Source: Prevotella sp.
GTDB lineage: Bacteria > Bacteroidota > Bacteroidia > Bacteroidales > Bacteroidaceae
Direction of reading: 5' to 3'
Assembly: GCA_017960525.1 (NCBI GenBank)
Contig: JAGCZA010000138.1
Span: forward strand, 1 to 45,401
DNA length: 45,401 bases
In this document: positions 23,762-30,845 of the stretch, piece by piece
How positions within the stretch are numbered: position 1 is the first letter of the stretch
How the letters are laid out: each line of letters opens with the position of its first letter
The notes under the pieces: generated by a model
Database searches by the model: none
What the model was told of the DNA's origin: nothing
What the model saw: only the letters and a program-made list of their open reading frames with translations
Position numbers and translations under genes: made by a program

Positions 23762-24291
23762 GACGACTCTCACTTTTTGCCATCCCTTTCCTCCTGGCCA
23801 TCGTGCTGATGCTCGTGTTTCGTGCCGTGGGAATGACCGTCTGCACCGTAGAGGGCGATGCGCTGTCGCCCCAGTTCATAGCAGGCGACCGCGTGCTGGT
23901 GAACAGATGGAGTTACGGCCTGCGCATAGCGGGCGGCCCGCACTTCGGCTACGGCAGATTGTGGAGGCAGAAAGTGGAACGCGGCGACCTGGTGGCCTTT
24001 GACCACCCACAGACTGGCGAGATGCTGCTCTGTCGTTGCAAAGGCCTGCCTGGCGACACGCTTCAGGTGGAAGGCAAATCGCTCGTTGTGCCCAGCCTGA
24101 AAGCCTGTGCCGACGGCGACTACTACTGGATGGAGAGTCTCGGCAGAGACAAGTCGCAGGACTCCCGTCTGCTGGGCTTCGTCGCCGAGGAGCACATCAT
24201 CGGGCGGGTGATAATGGTGGTCTACAGCCACCATCCCGACTCCTCCCTCTGGAAAGGCTGGCTCGGCAACCGCTTTATGAAGTCATATTGA
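23758..24291 (+). CDS. S26 signal-peptidase-like protein lacking both catalytic residues
   Basis: This 177-residue protein has one N-terminal TM (residues 5-25) and the S26 fold pattern. Box B is 'CTVEGDALSPQFIAGDRVLVNRWSYGLR', box D 'LLCRCKGLPGDTLQVEG' and box E 'DYYWMESLGRDKSQDSRLLGFVAEEHIIGRV'. Aligned with the preceding LepB, the nucleophile Ser99 corresponds to Ala35 and the general base Lys262 to Cys92, and GDNR in box E is changed to 'SLGRD'. It should be catalytically dead unless it uses an unusual mechanism. The 4-bp ATGA overlap with lepB implies translational coupling, so a regulatory or structural partner role for LepB is an attractive inference. A strong terminator follows at 24305-24336. 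Confidence 0.8.
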   Translation: MRRLSLFAIPFLLAIVLMLVFRAVGMTVCTVEGDALSPQFIAGDRVLVNRWSYGLRIAGGPHFGYGRLWRQKVERGDLVAFDHPQTGEMLLCRCKGLPGDTLQVEGKSLVVPSLKACADGDYYWMESLGRDKSQDSRLLGFVAEEHIIGRVIMVVYSHHPDSSLWKGWLGNRFMKSY

Positions 24292-24304
24292 GCAATTGAA
24301 CAAT

Positions 24305-24336
24305 AAAAAGCCTCCCTGTTTGTTGGGAGGCTTTTT
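24305..24336. terminator. Bidirectional intrinsic terminator
   Basis: AAAAAGCCTCCC, an 8-nt loop, and GGGAGGCTTTTT form a perfect 12-bp arm pair with A- and T-tracts. It sits between the ends of the convergent lepB2 and GH43 genes and can terminate both. Confidence 0.93.
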
Positions 24337-24340
24337 ACTA

Positions 24341-25372
24341 TTATTCATTGACGACCTTCTCGATGGTGCCATCCTCGCGGTAGAAGAGGCGCTGCACCTT
24401 CAGCGAGCGCAGATGCGTGATGTCGTTGGAGGGCACGCAGTCGTGGTAGAGCAGATACCACTGACCACGGAACTCGACGATACAGTGGTGTGTGGTCCAG
24501 CCCACGACGGGGTCGAGGATGACACCCTGATAAGTGAACGGGCCGTAGGGGTTGTCGCCCGTGGCGTAGCACAAGAAGTGGCTGTCGCCAGTACTGTAAC
24601 TGAAGTAATACTTACCGTTGTACTTGTGCATCCAAGATGCCTCAAAGAAACGGTGCGGATCCTCAGCACGCAGGGGCTGGCCGTCTTTGTCGAGGATGAC
24701 CACAGGGCGGGGAGCCTCGGTGAACTGCAGCACATCGTCGGTCATACGGGCCACATAACTGGAAAGGGCTGGCACGCCTTTGGGTGCCCAAAGTTCTGTC
24801 TTCTTGTCGGAAGCGTGGCCGATGTCAACGTATCCGTCAGGGGCTGCCTCGGTGTCGGGCTGCTGCAAAGGCCGTATGCTCAGGGGCACATGCCACTGGA
24901 GTTGTCCGCCCCACAGTCCGCCATAGTAGCAATAGATTTGGCCGTCATCGTCCTTGAACACACAGGGGTCAATGCTGTAGGCACCACGGATGGGGTGTTC
25001 CTGCGGGATGAACGGGCCTTCGGGCTTGTCGGCGATGGCCACGCCGAGGTGGAACTCGCCATTGTAGTCTTTGGCCGAGAAGACGAGGTAGTACTTGCCG
25101 TCCTTCTCAACGACGTCGCTGTCCCACATCTGCTTGTCGACCCAAGCCACCTGGTCTTGGTCGAGAATCACGCCGTGGTCAGTCACGGGGCCGTTCTCAA
25201 TGTCGTCGAATGAGAGCACGTGGTAGTCGCGCATCTGGAAGTGTCCGCCGTCATCGTCAAACACATTGTCGCACTCGCGGTCGTGCGAAGGATAGATGTA
25301 CAGACGTCCGTTAAACACATGGGCTGCAGGGTCAGCCATGTAATCACTGGGGAATAAATACCTTGGTTTCAT
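24341..25372 (-). CDS. GH43 family glycosidase without signal peptide (xylosidase/arabinofuranosidase type)
   Basis: This 343-residue five-bladed propeller enzyme starts 'MKPRYLFPSDYMADPAAHVFNGRLYIYPSHD' and has no signal peptide, so it should act in the cytoplasm. The GH43 triad is visible: Asp14 (base) in 'YMADPAAH', Asp135 in 'GAYSIDPCVFKDDDG' and Glu244 (acid) in 'RFFEASWMHKYNGKYYFSYS'. Family members are beta-xylosidases or alpha-L-arabinofuranosidases; a role in cleaving imported xylo-oligosaccharides fits the xylan genes from 29.7 kb on. It lies 36 bp downstream of the Fic gene on the same strand, and no promoter box was seen in that gap, so it may be transcribed from the AlbA-LRR-Fic unit. 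Confidence 0.9.
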   Translation of the reverse strand: MKPRYLFPSDYMADPAAHVFNGRLYIYPSHDRECDNVFDDDGGHFQMRDYHVLSFDDIENGPVTDHGVILDQDQVAWVDKQMWDSDVVEKDGKYYLVFSAKDYNGEFHLGVAIADKPEGPFIPQEHPIRGAYSIDPCVFKDDDGQIYCYYGGLWGGQLQWHVPLSIRPLQQPDTEAAPDGYVDIGHASDKKTELWAPKGVPALSSYVARMTDDVLQFTEAPRPVVILDKDGQPLRAEDPHRFFEASWMHKYNGKYYFSYSTGDSHFLCYATGDNPYGPFTYQGVILDPVVGWTTHHCIVEFRGQWYLLYHDCVPSNDITHLRSLKVQRLFYREDGTIEKVVNE

Positions 25373-25408
25373 AGTTTTTAGGAATTAATTATTAAAAAAA
25401 AGATTGTC

Positions 25409-26539
25409 TCATCTCTCTGAATGGTTAAGCAACAGCGTCCCCTTTACCGTCAACAGATATTTCTGGCGGGGATGGTGGGGCTTGTCGGGATAAAGCAGGG
25501 TGACGAAACCCTCGGCAATGGCGGGGCTAAGATATTGACTAAGGAAATTGTCACGTCCTCTAAGGGCAAGTGCTTCCATCATTTCCCTTACCGACATCTG
25601 TTTATTGCCAATGGCTTTAACGGTGCTTAAAATGTTGACATTGTCAGTATGCAACTTGTCCTGTACTTGTCCTGTACTTGTCCTGTACTTGTCCTGTTCG
25701 ACCTTCCAATCCTCAAGTGGATTGATAACCATATAGCGGTTTCGCAGTTCGTTATTCTCGCCGAAAAGTAAATTACGGAAAAACATTTCCAAGAAACTAG
25801 TATCGCGGAAAATTTTCTTCTGGTAGTTGCTGTAGTTAGCCCTTACCAGCGCATTGCGGAAGTACCAGGAGTGCTTGGCGAAAAGGTCATTATCCACATT
25901 GAATCCCAGCGACCGCAAATACTGTATGGTGAAGACCGCCGTGGTGCGTGTGTTTCCCTCCCTGAAAGGATGAATCTGCCAAAGGCCAGAAACAAACTGG
26001 CAAAGATGGCGCACAAAGTCATCGGGCGAAAGATTTGTATGGTCGAAGTCCTTTTCTTGTTTGATGTCATAGTCGATGGCCCGACGTAGGTCTTCCCAAT
26101 TTAGGTAACTCACCGTGTCGCCTCGCAGCACCCACTCTCGCTTGGTGATATCGTATTTCCTAAGTTGTCCGGCATGTTTGAATACTCCCTCGAAGATTCT
26201 GCGATGTACCGAGATATATCCGTTGGCGTTGAAGGCAAATGTAGGATGAGACAGCACTTTCACGATGTTGGCTGAGACACGGTCGGCCTCCTCCCTTTCG
26301 TCATCGTCGGCAGTACGTACGCTCTTGTTCTCGTAATACGTCTTTATCAGTTGGCGTGCCTCGTCGATAGTGATGTCGCCCTCGATATGTCTGCGAGCGG
26401 TCTCCTGCAGATACTCCGAGGTCTTCAGCCCGTCCACGGCCTGCAAGCCGATGGCCGTGCTCCAAGCGTAAGCCGCCTCACGCCGTCCCGGTTCTCCCTG
26501 ACGGATGTACTCGTCGAAATTGATATACAGTTCGTCCAT
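25409..26539 (-). CDS. Fic/DOC family protein (predicted AMP transferase) with internal 11-bp tandem repeat
   Basis: This 376-residue protein has the Fic core motif 'HPFREGNTRT' at residues 190-199, a variant of HPFx(D/E)GNxRxxR with Thr instead of Gly after Asn and without the last Arg in its usual place. 'GQLRKYDITKREWVLRGDT' about 60 residues before it fits the flap region. N-terminal residues 38-70 ('KTSEYLQETARRHIEGDITIDEARQLIKTYYENK') look like a VbhA-type inhibitory/antitoxin helix region fused in cis. The C-terminal 80 residues resemble a winged-helix domain. Fic enzymes add AMP or other phosphate groups to target hydroxyls. Codons about 281-295 are made of four 11-bp repeats; changing their number would shift the frame. 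Only 3 bp separate it from the upstream LRR gene. Confidence 0.88.
   Translation of the reverse strand: MDELYINFDEYIRQGEPGRREAAYAWSTAIGLQAVDGLKTSEYLQETARRHIEGDITIDEARQLIKTYYENKSVRTADDDEREEADRVSANIVKVLSHPTFAFNANGYISVHRRIFEGVFKHAGQLRKYDITKREWVLRGDTVSYLNWEDLRRAIDYDIKQEKDFDHTNLSPDDFVRHLCQFVSGLWQIHPFREGNTRTTAVFTIQYLRSLGFNVDNDLFAKHSWYFRNALVRANYSNYQKKIFRDTSFLEMFFRNLLFGENNELRNRYMVINPLEDWKVEQDKYRTSTGQVQDKLHTDNVNILSTVKAIGNKQMSVREMMEALALRGRDNFLSQYLSPAIAEGFVTLLYPDKPHHPRQKYLLTVKGTLLLNHSER
25654..25697. repeat. Perfect 11-bp x4 tandem repeat (ACTTGTCCTGT) in the Fic gene
   Basis: Four identical copies of ACTTGTCCTGT occupy 25654-25697. The unit is not a multiple of three, so gain or loss of one copy shifts the Fic reading frame upstream of its C-terminal domain. 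It is translated here as '...DKYRTSTGQVQDK...'. Confidence 0.95.
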
Positions 26540-26542
26540 TTT

Positions 26543-28132
26543 TCACTCAATCCTTGACTTGGTTGACATAATGGTGAGGATGGTAGCAATATCGGCCACA
26601 TCGACACCATTATCGTTGTTTACGTCCCCCCTTATTCCAATGCCGTTTGCTGAGAGTTGGATTTCGGCAGAGGCAACGTCTGAGTTAGCACAGCCTTCCT
26701 TCGTGGCATATACCGAAATGGTGTAAGAACCACCTATTGGAATGCCATTGCCAGTACCAGATTTGGAGTCGTTGCTCTTAATGTCATATACATAGTCCAC
26801 GCCATCGGTCTCGCAACTGAATTCCAGTTTTCCATCCACAAAGGTGATAGTCGGCTTGGCACACTTCGGCGTTTCTGGCATTATCCCGTCCAGGCTCACG
26901 ATTGTTCCAAAGTTTTTCCAAGGTTCCGTTGCCTTATAGGCATCAATAGAGGTCTCAGGCACATACAGCGTGGCATATTCGATGTAGGATCCATCGAAAA
27001 TATCAGCCCAAGAATTGCTCCGAGTAATAATTTCCTCCATACCCGGCACTTTCTCTGCATAGCAATATACGTCAGTCAGTTCGAGGCAGTTGGCAAAAGC
27101 TTGACTGCCTATAGTCTTCACACCACTACCTATAGTTACGGTGGTCAGACTGTTGCAATAACAGAAAGCATAAGGGCCTATACTTGTAACGCTGCTCGGA
27201 ATTATGATGGAGGACAGGCTGTTGCAACGAATGAAAGCATGGTTTCCTATGCTTGTAATACTGTTAGGAATCGTGACGGAGGACAGACCGCTGCACCCCT
27301 GGAAAGCACCACCTCCTATAGTCATAACGCCATTCTGAATCACGACAGAGGTCAAGCTAATGCAATATCCAAAAGAGTTTCCCGCTATACTCGTCACACT
27401 GCCTGGAATCGTAATAGAGGTAAGGCTACTACAATTGGCAAAAGCATTTTCTCCTATACTCGTCAGGCCGTCTTGGAACATAATGGAGGTTAGGCCACTA
27501 CAATTTTGGAAAGCACCGCTCCCCATTTTTGTCACACTACCAGGAATTGTGATAGTGGTCAGACTACTGCAATCAGAGAAGGCAACACTTCCTATGTTCG
27601 TCACGGTGTTGGGAATTGTGATGGAAGTCAGGCCACTACAACCACCGAAAGCACCATTTCCAATACTTATCACCCCACTTGGTATTGTGATGGAGGTCAG
27701 ACCACTACAACACCAAAAAGCACCGTTTCCTATACTCGTCACGCTGCCAGAAATTATGACAGAAATAAGGTTGATACAACCAGAGAAAGCGTTTTCTCCA
27801 ATACTCGTTACACTACCTGGAATTGAGGCGGAAGTTAGCTCCCAGCAACTGGAGAAAGCATCATTCCCTATCTTTGTCACACTATAGGTAGCACTTTCAT
27901 ACTCTACTGTTTCGGGAATCACGATGTTACCACTATACTTGATGTTGTTCTTGTACTGGATAACTTGAGCAACTTTTCCCTTAGTAATAATCTCATACCA
28001 CAGGCCACCGATTTCTGCCTCTACGGCAAAGGCACTTGCTGTCACTGACAGCATCAGTACGAGTAGTATAATCTGTTTATTAGCTGTCATGGACAAGATG
28101 GTGGCAAAATGGAAGAATATAACCTTTTTCAT
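26543..28132 (-). CDS. BspA-type leucine-rich-repeat surface protein with dockerin-like tail
   Basis: This 529-residue protein has a signal peptide; the hydrophobic stretch 'IILLVLMLSVTASAFA' (21-36) suggests the true start may be Met16 rather than Met1. Residues 85-360 are twelve 23-residue LRR_5 repeats of the form 'VTSIGxxAFxxCSxLTSITIPGS', as in BspA/TpLRR adhesins. A region near residues 370-420 ('LYVPETSIDAYKATEPWKNFGTIV') is the standard BspA cap, followed by a beta-rich domain and a C-terminal dockerin-like calcium motif 'GDVNNDNGVDVADIATILTIM'. It is probably a surface binding protein. It is placed between AlbA_2 (15 bp upstream) and Fic (3 bp downstream), which is an unusual operon setting. 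Confidence 0.9.
   Translation of the reverse strand: MKKVIFFHFATILSMTANKQIILLVLMLSVTASAFAVEAEIGGLWYEIITKGKVAQVIQYKNNIKYSGNIVIPETVEYESATYSVTKIGNDAFSSCWELTSASIPGSVTSIGENAFSGCINLISVIISGSVTSIGNGAFWCCSGLTSITIPSGVISIGNGAFGGCSGLTSITIPNTVTNIGSVAFSDCSSLTTITIPGSVTKMGSGAFQNCSGLTSIMFQDGLTSIGENAFANCSSLTSITIPGSVTSIAGNSFGYCISLTSVVIQNGVMTIGGGAFQGCSGLSSVTIPNSITSIGNHAFIRCNSLSSIIIPSSVTSIGPYAFCYCNSLTTVTIGSGVKTIGSQAFANCLELTDVYCYAEKVPGMEEIITRSNSWADIFDGSYIEYATLYVPETSIDAYKATEPWKNFGTIVSLDGIMPETPKCAKPTITFVDGKLEFSCETDGVDYVYDIKSNDSKSGTGNGIPIGGSYTISVYATKEGCANSDVASAEIQLSANGIGIRGDVNNDNGVDVADIATILTIMSTKSRIE
27053..27880 (-). repeat. Twelve 69-bp LRR-coding repeats
   Basis: Degenerate 69-bp units in frame encode twelve 23-residue LRR_5 repeats of the BspA-like protein. 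DNA identity between units is visible (for example repeated TCACACT/GGAATTGTGA segments), so recombination between copies could change repeat number without shifting the frame. Confidence 0.85.
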
Positions 28133-28147
28133 ACGTATCGTAAGTTA

Positions 28148-29620
28148 TTATAGGTTATTATTGTTTCTTTTTTTCTCTATTAAGGTCCAATGGCCGTTCC
28201 TGCTGTTACCCTCCCAAATTAGACGACCATCCTTTCTTAATTTCTCGATATGATATTTCACTCCGCGAACAGTTATACCCAAATATGCGGCTAAATCGGA
28301 TTTCCTAATATTAGGTGTTCGTCGTATCATACGAATGATGCTATCCTTAACGTTCTCTTTAGAGACAGTGACGGGGACAGTATCGGGGACAGTAACGGGG
28401 TCAGCATCGGGGACAGTAATTCCACTATTAGTGATCTTTTGGGCTAAATCGGTTGCTTGACTACCTTTCTGACCATCAGCTTGGTCACTAACTTGACCAC
28501 CCACACCCTCCTGATACTCCTCACTAAAATGGAAGACGCTCCACATTTCGCCTGTGCTGTACCGGAAGGTGGGTACAGGGCATCCTGCTGCCTTGCAGCC
28601 ACCTATGATACGCTCTATACCGCGCCCCCAGGTCTCTATCTCGCCTGCACGGAAGAATGTATGGGCTATGTCTGGGTTATAGGGACGGCTGCGGTGGCTT
28701 ACTAAAAGATTGTCTATTGTCCAGTCATCGGGGAGGTAGCCGCAGTTGAAGATTTCCAGTTTGTCATCATATACGGCTATCTGTATGGGTGTCAGCGATT
28801 CGTAGGCCTTATGGACTATGCTATTGAGAAGGGCTTCGCGCAGGGCCTCCCTTGGCATAGGTAACGACTCTATGCGCTGAATGCCCTCATAACTGATTAA
28901 TGCCTTCAGGTACTTCGTTGTCAGCAAGTCCATCGTCTGTTTCACCTGTTGGAACAGACTGCCGTGGACTTCGTCCTGATAGATTAGGTCATCCCTGAAG
29001 AAGCCAATTTTGATGTATGCCCCCGTCACGAACCGCTCTGGGTCTGGATGGAACGTCAGAACAGCCGCCCGTTTCAAGTAGTCGCCCTCTACAAGACGCA
29101 ACCTGTAGAGCAATGTGGCGTTATCGTCCATCAGGTCTGCCTCCTCCATACGTCCGCTATGCTTGGCATATCTGCGGAAAAGGGCGAAACTTGCATCGTC
29201 CAAATCCCCCACTTTTACGAATGGTACAGGCACGCCATCCCACGTCTTGCCCTGCTTGCGAAGGATGAAACGGTCGAGGGCCGCACCTTTCAATTCCTGC
29301 TTTGTGCTACCGCTACGATAGTGATACTCACCTTTGTAACTCACAGGATAAGGATAGGCTCCTGTCACTATCTCCAGATATTGTAGTCCGTCCTGCTCGT
29401 GGAGGTTTACATCAATCACTATCCCTAACACGTCACGCACCTTGTTGGGGATGTCCTCCATCAGCCGCTTGGCGTTGGCCACGCCGCAGACGCTGCCGTC
29501 ATCATTCATTCCGATGAAGATGGTGCCGCCTTGTGCATTGGCGAAGCCGCATATCCATTTCAGATACTCGTCACGCCAACTCTGCTTGTACTCTACATTC
29601 TGGGACTCTTCTGGTGTCAT
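28148..29620 (-). CDS. AlbA_2 (Divergent AAA-4)/RecG-like putative transcriptional regulator
   Basis: This 490-residue protein has an N-terminal AlbA_2 domain ('ESQNVEYKQSWRDEYLKWICGFANAQGGTIFIGMNDDG', about residues 4-43, then 'YRSGSTKQEL'). The middle HATPase_c_4 domain has 'LPREALREALLNSIVHKAYES' type helices (about 255-275) and 'GEIETWGRGIERIIGGCKAAG' (about 325-345). A low-complexity linker with repeated V-P-D/V-T-V units (about 400-420) leads to a C-terminal winged HTH ('RKSDLAAYLGITVRGVKYHIEKLRKDGRL'). Such proteins are often annotated as RecG-like or ATP-binding regulators; some occur with toxins and defence genes. A decayed relative is at 2991-3279. First gene of the AlbA-LRR-Fic unit, with a -7 box at 29679-29686. 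Confidence 0.85.
   Translation of the reverse strand: MTPEESQNVEYKQSWRDEYLKWICGFANAQGGTIFIGMNDDGSVCGVANAKRLMEDIPNKVRDVLGIVIDVNLHEQDGLQYLEIVTGAYPYPVSYKGEYHYRSGSTKQELKGAALDRFILRKQGKTWDGVPVPFVKVGDLDDASFALFRRYAKHSGRMEEADLMDDNATLLYRLRLVEGDYLKRAAVLTFHPDPERFVTGAYIKIGFFRDDLIYQDEVHGSLFQQVKQTMDLLTTKYLKALISYEGIQRIESLPMPREALREALLNSIVHKAYESLTPIQIAVYDDKLEIFNCGYLPDDWTIDNLLVSHRSRPYNPDIAHTFFRAGEIETWGRGIERIIGGCKAAGCPVPTFRYSTGEMWSVFHFSEEYQEGVGGQVSDQADGQKGSQATDLAQKITNSGITVPDADPVTVPDTVPVTVSKENVKDSIIRMIRRTPNIRKSDLAAYLGITVRGVKYHIEKLRKDGRLIWEGNSRNGHWTLIEKKRNNNNL
28364..28420. repeat. Degenerate 12-bp repeats coding the linker of the AlbA_2 protein
   Basis: Minus-strand units of the type ACTGTCCCCGTT/ACTGTCCCCGAT recur about four times and encode V-P-D-T/V-P-V-T steps. 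Twelve base pairs is a whole number of codons, so length changes would alter linker length without a frameshift. Confidence 0.7.
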
Positions 29621-29644
29621 TGTTTCATTTCTGTGTTCACAAAG

Positions 29645-29676
29645 AAAAACCTGCGCCTTTGGTTAGTGGGCGCAGG
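29645..29676 (-). terminator. Intrinsic terminator of the GH10 operon, also in the AlbA_2 leader
   Basis: On the minus strand CCTGCGCC (29676-29669), an 11-nt loop and GGCGCAGG (29657-29650) form a perfect 8-bp stem followed by TTTTT. It lies 60 bp past the GH10 stop codon and so can end that transcript. It is also immediately downstream of the -7 box at 29679-29686, so any AlbA_2 transcript starts at or in this hairpin. Confidence 0.75.
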
Positions 29677-29678
29677 TG

Positions 29679-29686
29679 CAAAGATA
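29679..29686 (-). promoter_or_regulatory. -7 box TATCTTTG before the AlbA_2 operon
   Basis: TATCTTTG on the minus strand fits TAnnTTTG. The ATG is at 29620, and the hairpin with T-run lies between them, giving either a 5'-terminal stabilising hairpin or an attenuator. Confidence 0.55.
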
Positions 29687-29735
29687 CGGATAATTTCTGT
29701 AACAGCCAAACAAAAACGCTGTTTTTTGAGAAGAC

Positions 29736-30845
29736 TCACTGGTAGAGTTTGACAATCTGGTCGATGACGGGCTTGGCCTTGTACTGGCGGTCGAAGAGGA
29801 GGGGGTAGTTGGTGCGGCCTTTGATAGGCCAGCCGTTGAGCCAGGAGCCGGCATCGCTGACACCCCAGAGGGTGATGCGTGAGATTTGCGCACGATGCTT
29901 GTAGTAGAGGCGGAAAAGGGCGAGCCAGCGGTCGTCCAACTCCTTCTGCTTGGCAACGGGCAGGCCGTTGGTGTAGGGGTTGAACCTTTGCTGTAACTCA
30001 AAGTTCTGGCTGATGTCGGCACCACCGAAGCCCTGTGGGTTGGGCAGTACGTTGACGTCCAGTTCGGTCATCATCACCTTTACGCCGCAGGCGGCAAAGG
30101 CGTCAATCGACTTTTCGTACTCTGTGAGATTGGGATAGTCCAGTCCGTTGTGGCTTTGCATACCCACGCCGTCGATGCGCAGACCCTTGGTTTTCAGGCC
30201 CTTCACCAGTCGGCAGACGGCCTCGCGCTTCTTCTCACCGGCCATTGAATAGTCGTTGTAATAGAGTTCGGCGTTGGGGTCGGCCTCGTGGGCAGTACGA
30301 AAGGCTATTTCGATGAACTCCTCGCCTAAGAGGTTGTAATAGGGAGACTTACGGAACGAGCCGTCGTCCTCAATGGCTTCGTTCACCACGTCCCAGCCGT
30401 GCACCTGTCCCTTGAAGTGACCAACCACGGTCTTGATGTGCTTGATGAGGCGTTCCTTTACGACCTCCTTCGAGGCTGGGCTGGCGGTATAGCCGTTGGT
30501 GAACCACCAGTCAGGCGCCTGCGAGTGCCAGACCAGACAATGGCCAATGACCTTCAACTGGTGCTGCTGGCAGTAGTTGACGAACTTGTCGGCCACGCGG
30601 AAGTCGAAGATGCCCTCGGCTGGAGCCAGCGACTCCGGCTTCATACAGTTCTCGGCGGTGGCGCAATTGAAGTGCTTGTCCATCACGGCATCGGCCTCTG
30701 GCACCTGTCCGTCGCTCTGCCACTGGTTGATGGCCGCGCCGATGAGGCAATACTTGCCAACTGCGTCCTTCAAGCCCTGCTGGGCCATAGATGCCAGCGG
30801 CATTATGGCCAGACAGAGCGTCAGCGTTTTTGCGATTTTAATCAT
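29736..30845 (-). CDS. GH10 endo-1,4-beta-xylanase
   Basis: From ATG 30845 the product has 369 residues with a signal peptide ending near 'MPLASMAQ' (residue 21). The GH10 TIM barrel is complete: acid/base Glu156 in 'GWDVVNEAIED', nucleophile Glu261 in 'VMMTELDVNV', the substrate-binding 'GHCLVWHSQAPDWW' (101-114), 'YYNDYS' and 'GVGMQSH'. It hydrolyses internal xylan linkages, probably in the periplasm or at the cell surface. Its ATG lies inside the end of the GPH symporter gene (8-bp overlap ATGATTAA), so the two are translationally coupled, as in the xynD-xynA type arrangement known in Prevotella bryantii. A terminator follows at 29645-29676. Confidence 0.95.
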   Translation of the reverse strand: MIKIAKTLTLCLAIMPLASMAQQGLKDAVGKYCLIGAAINQWQSDGQVPEADAVMDKHFNCATAENCMKPESLAPAEGIFDFRVADKFVNYCQQHQLKVIGHCLVWHSQAPDWWFTNGYTASPASKEVVKERLIKHIKTVVGHFKGQVHGWDVVNEAIEDDGSFRKSPYYNLLGEEFIEIAFRTAHEADPNAELYYNDYSMAGEKKREAVCRLVKGLKTKGLRIDGVGMQSHNGLDYPNLTEYEKSIDAFAACGVKVMMTELDVNVLPNPQGFGGADISQNFELQQRFNPYTNGLPVAKQKELDDRWLALFRLYYKHRAQISRITLWGVSDAGSWLNGWPIKGRTNYPLLFDRQYKAKPVIDQIVKLYQ

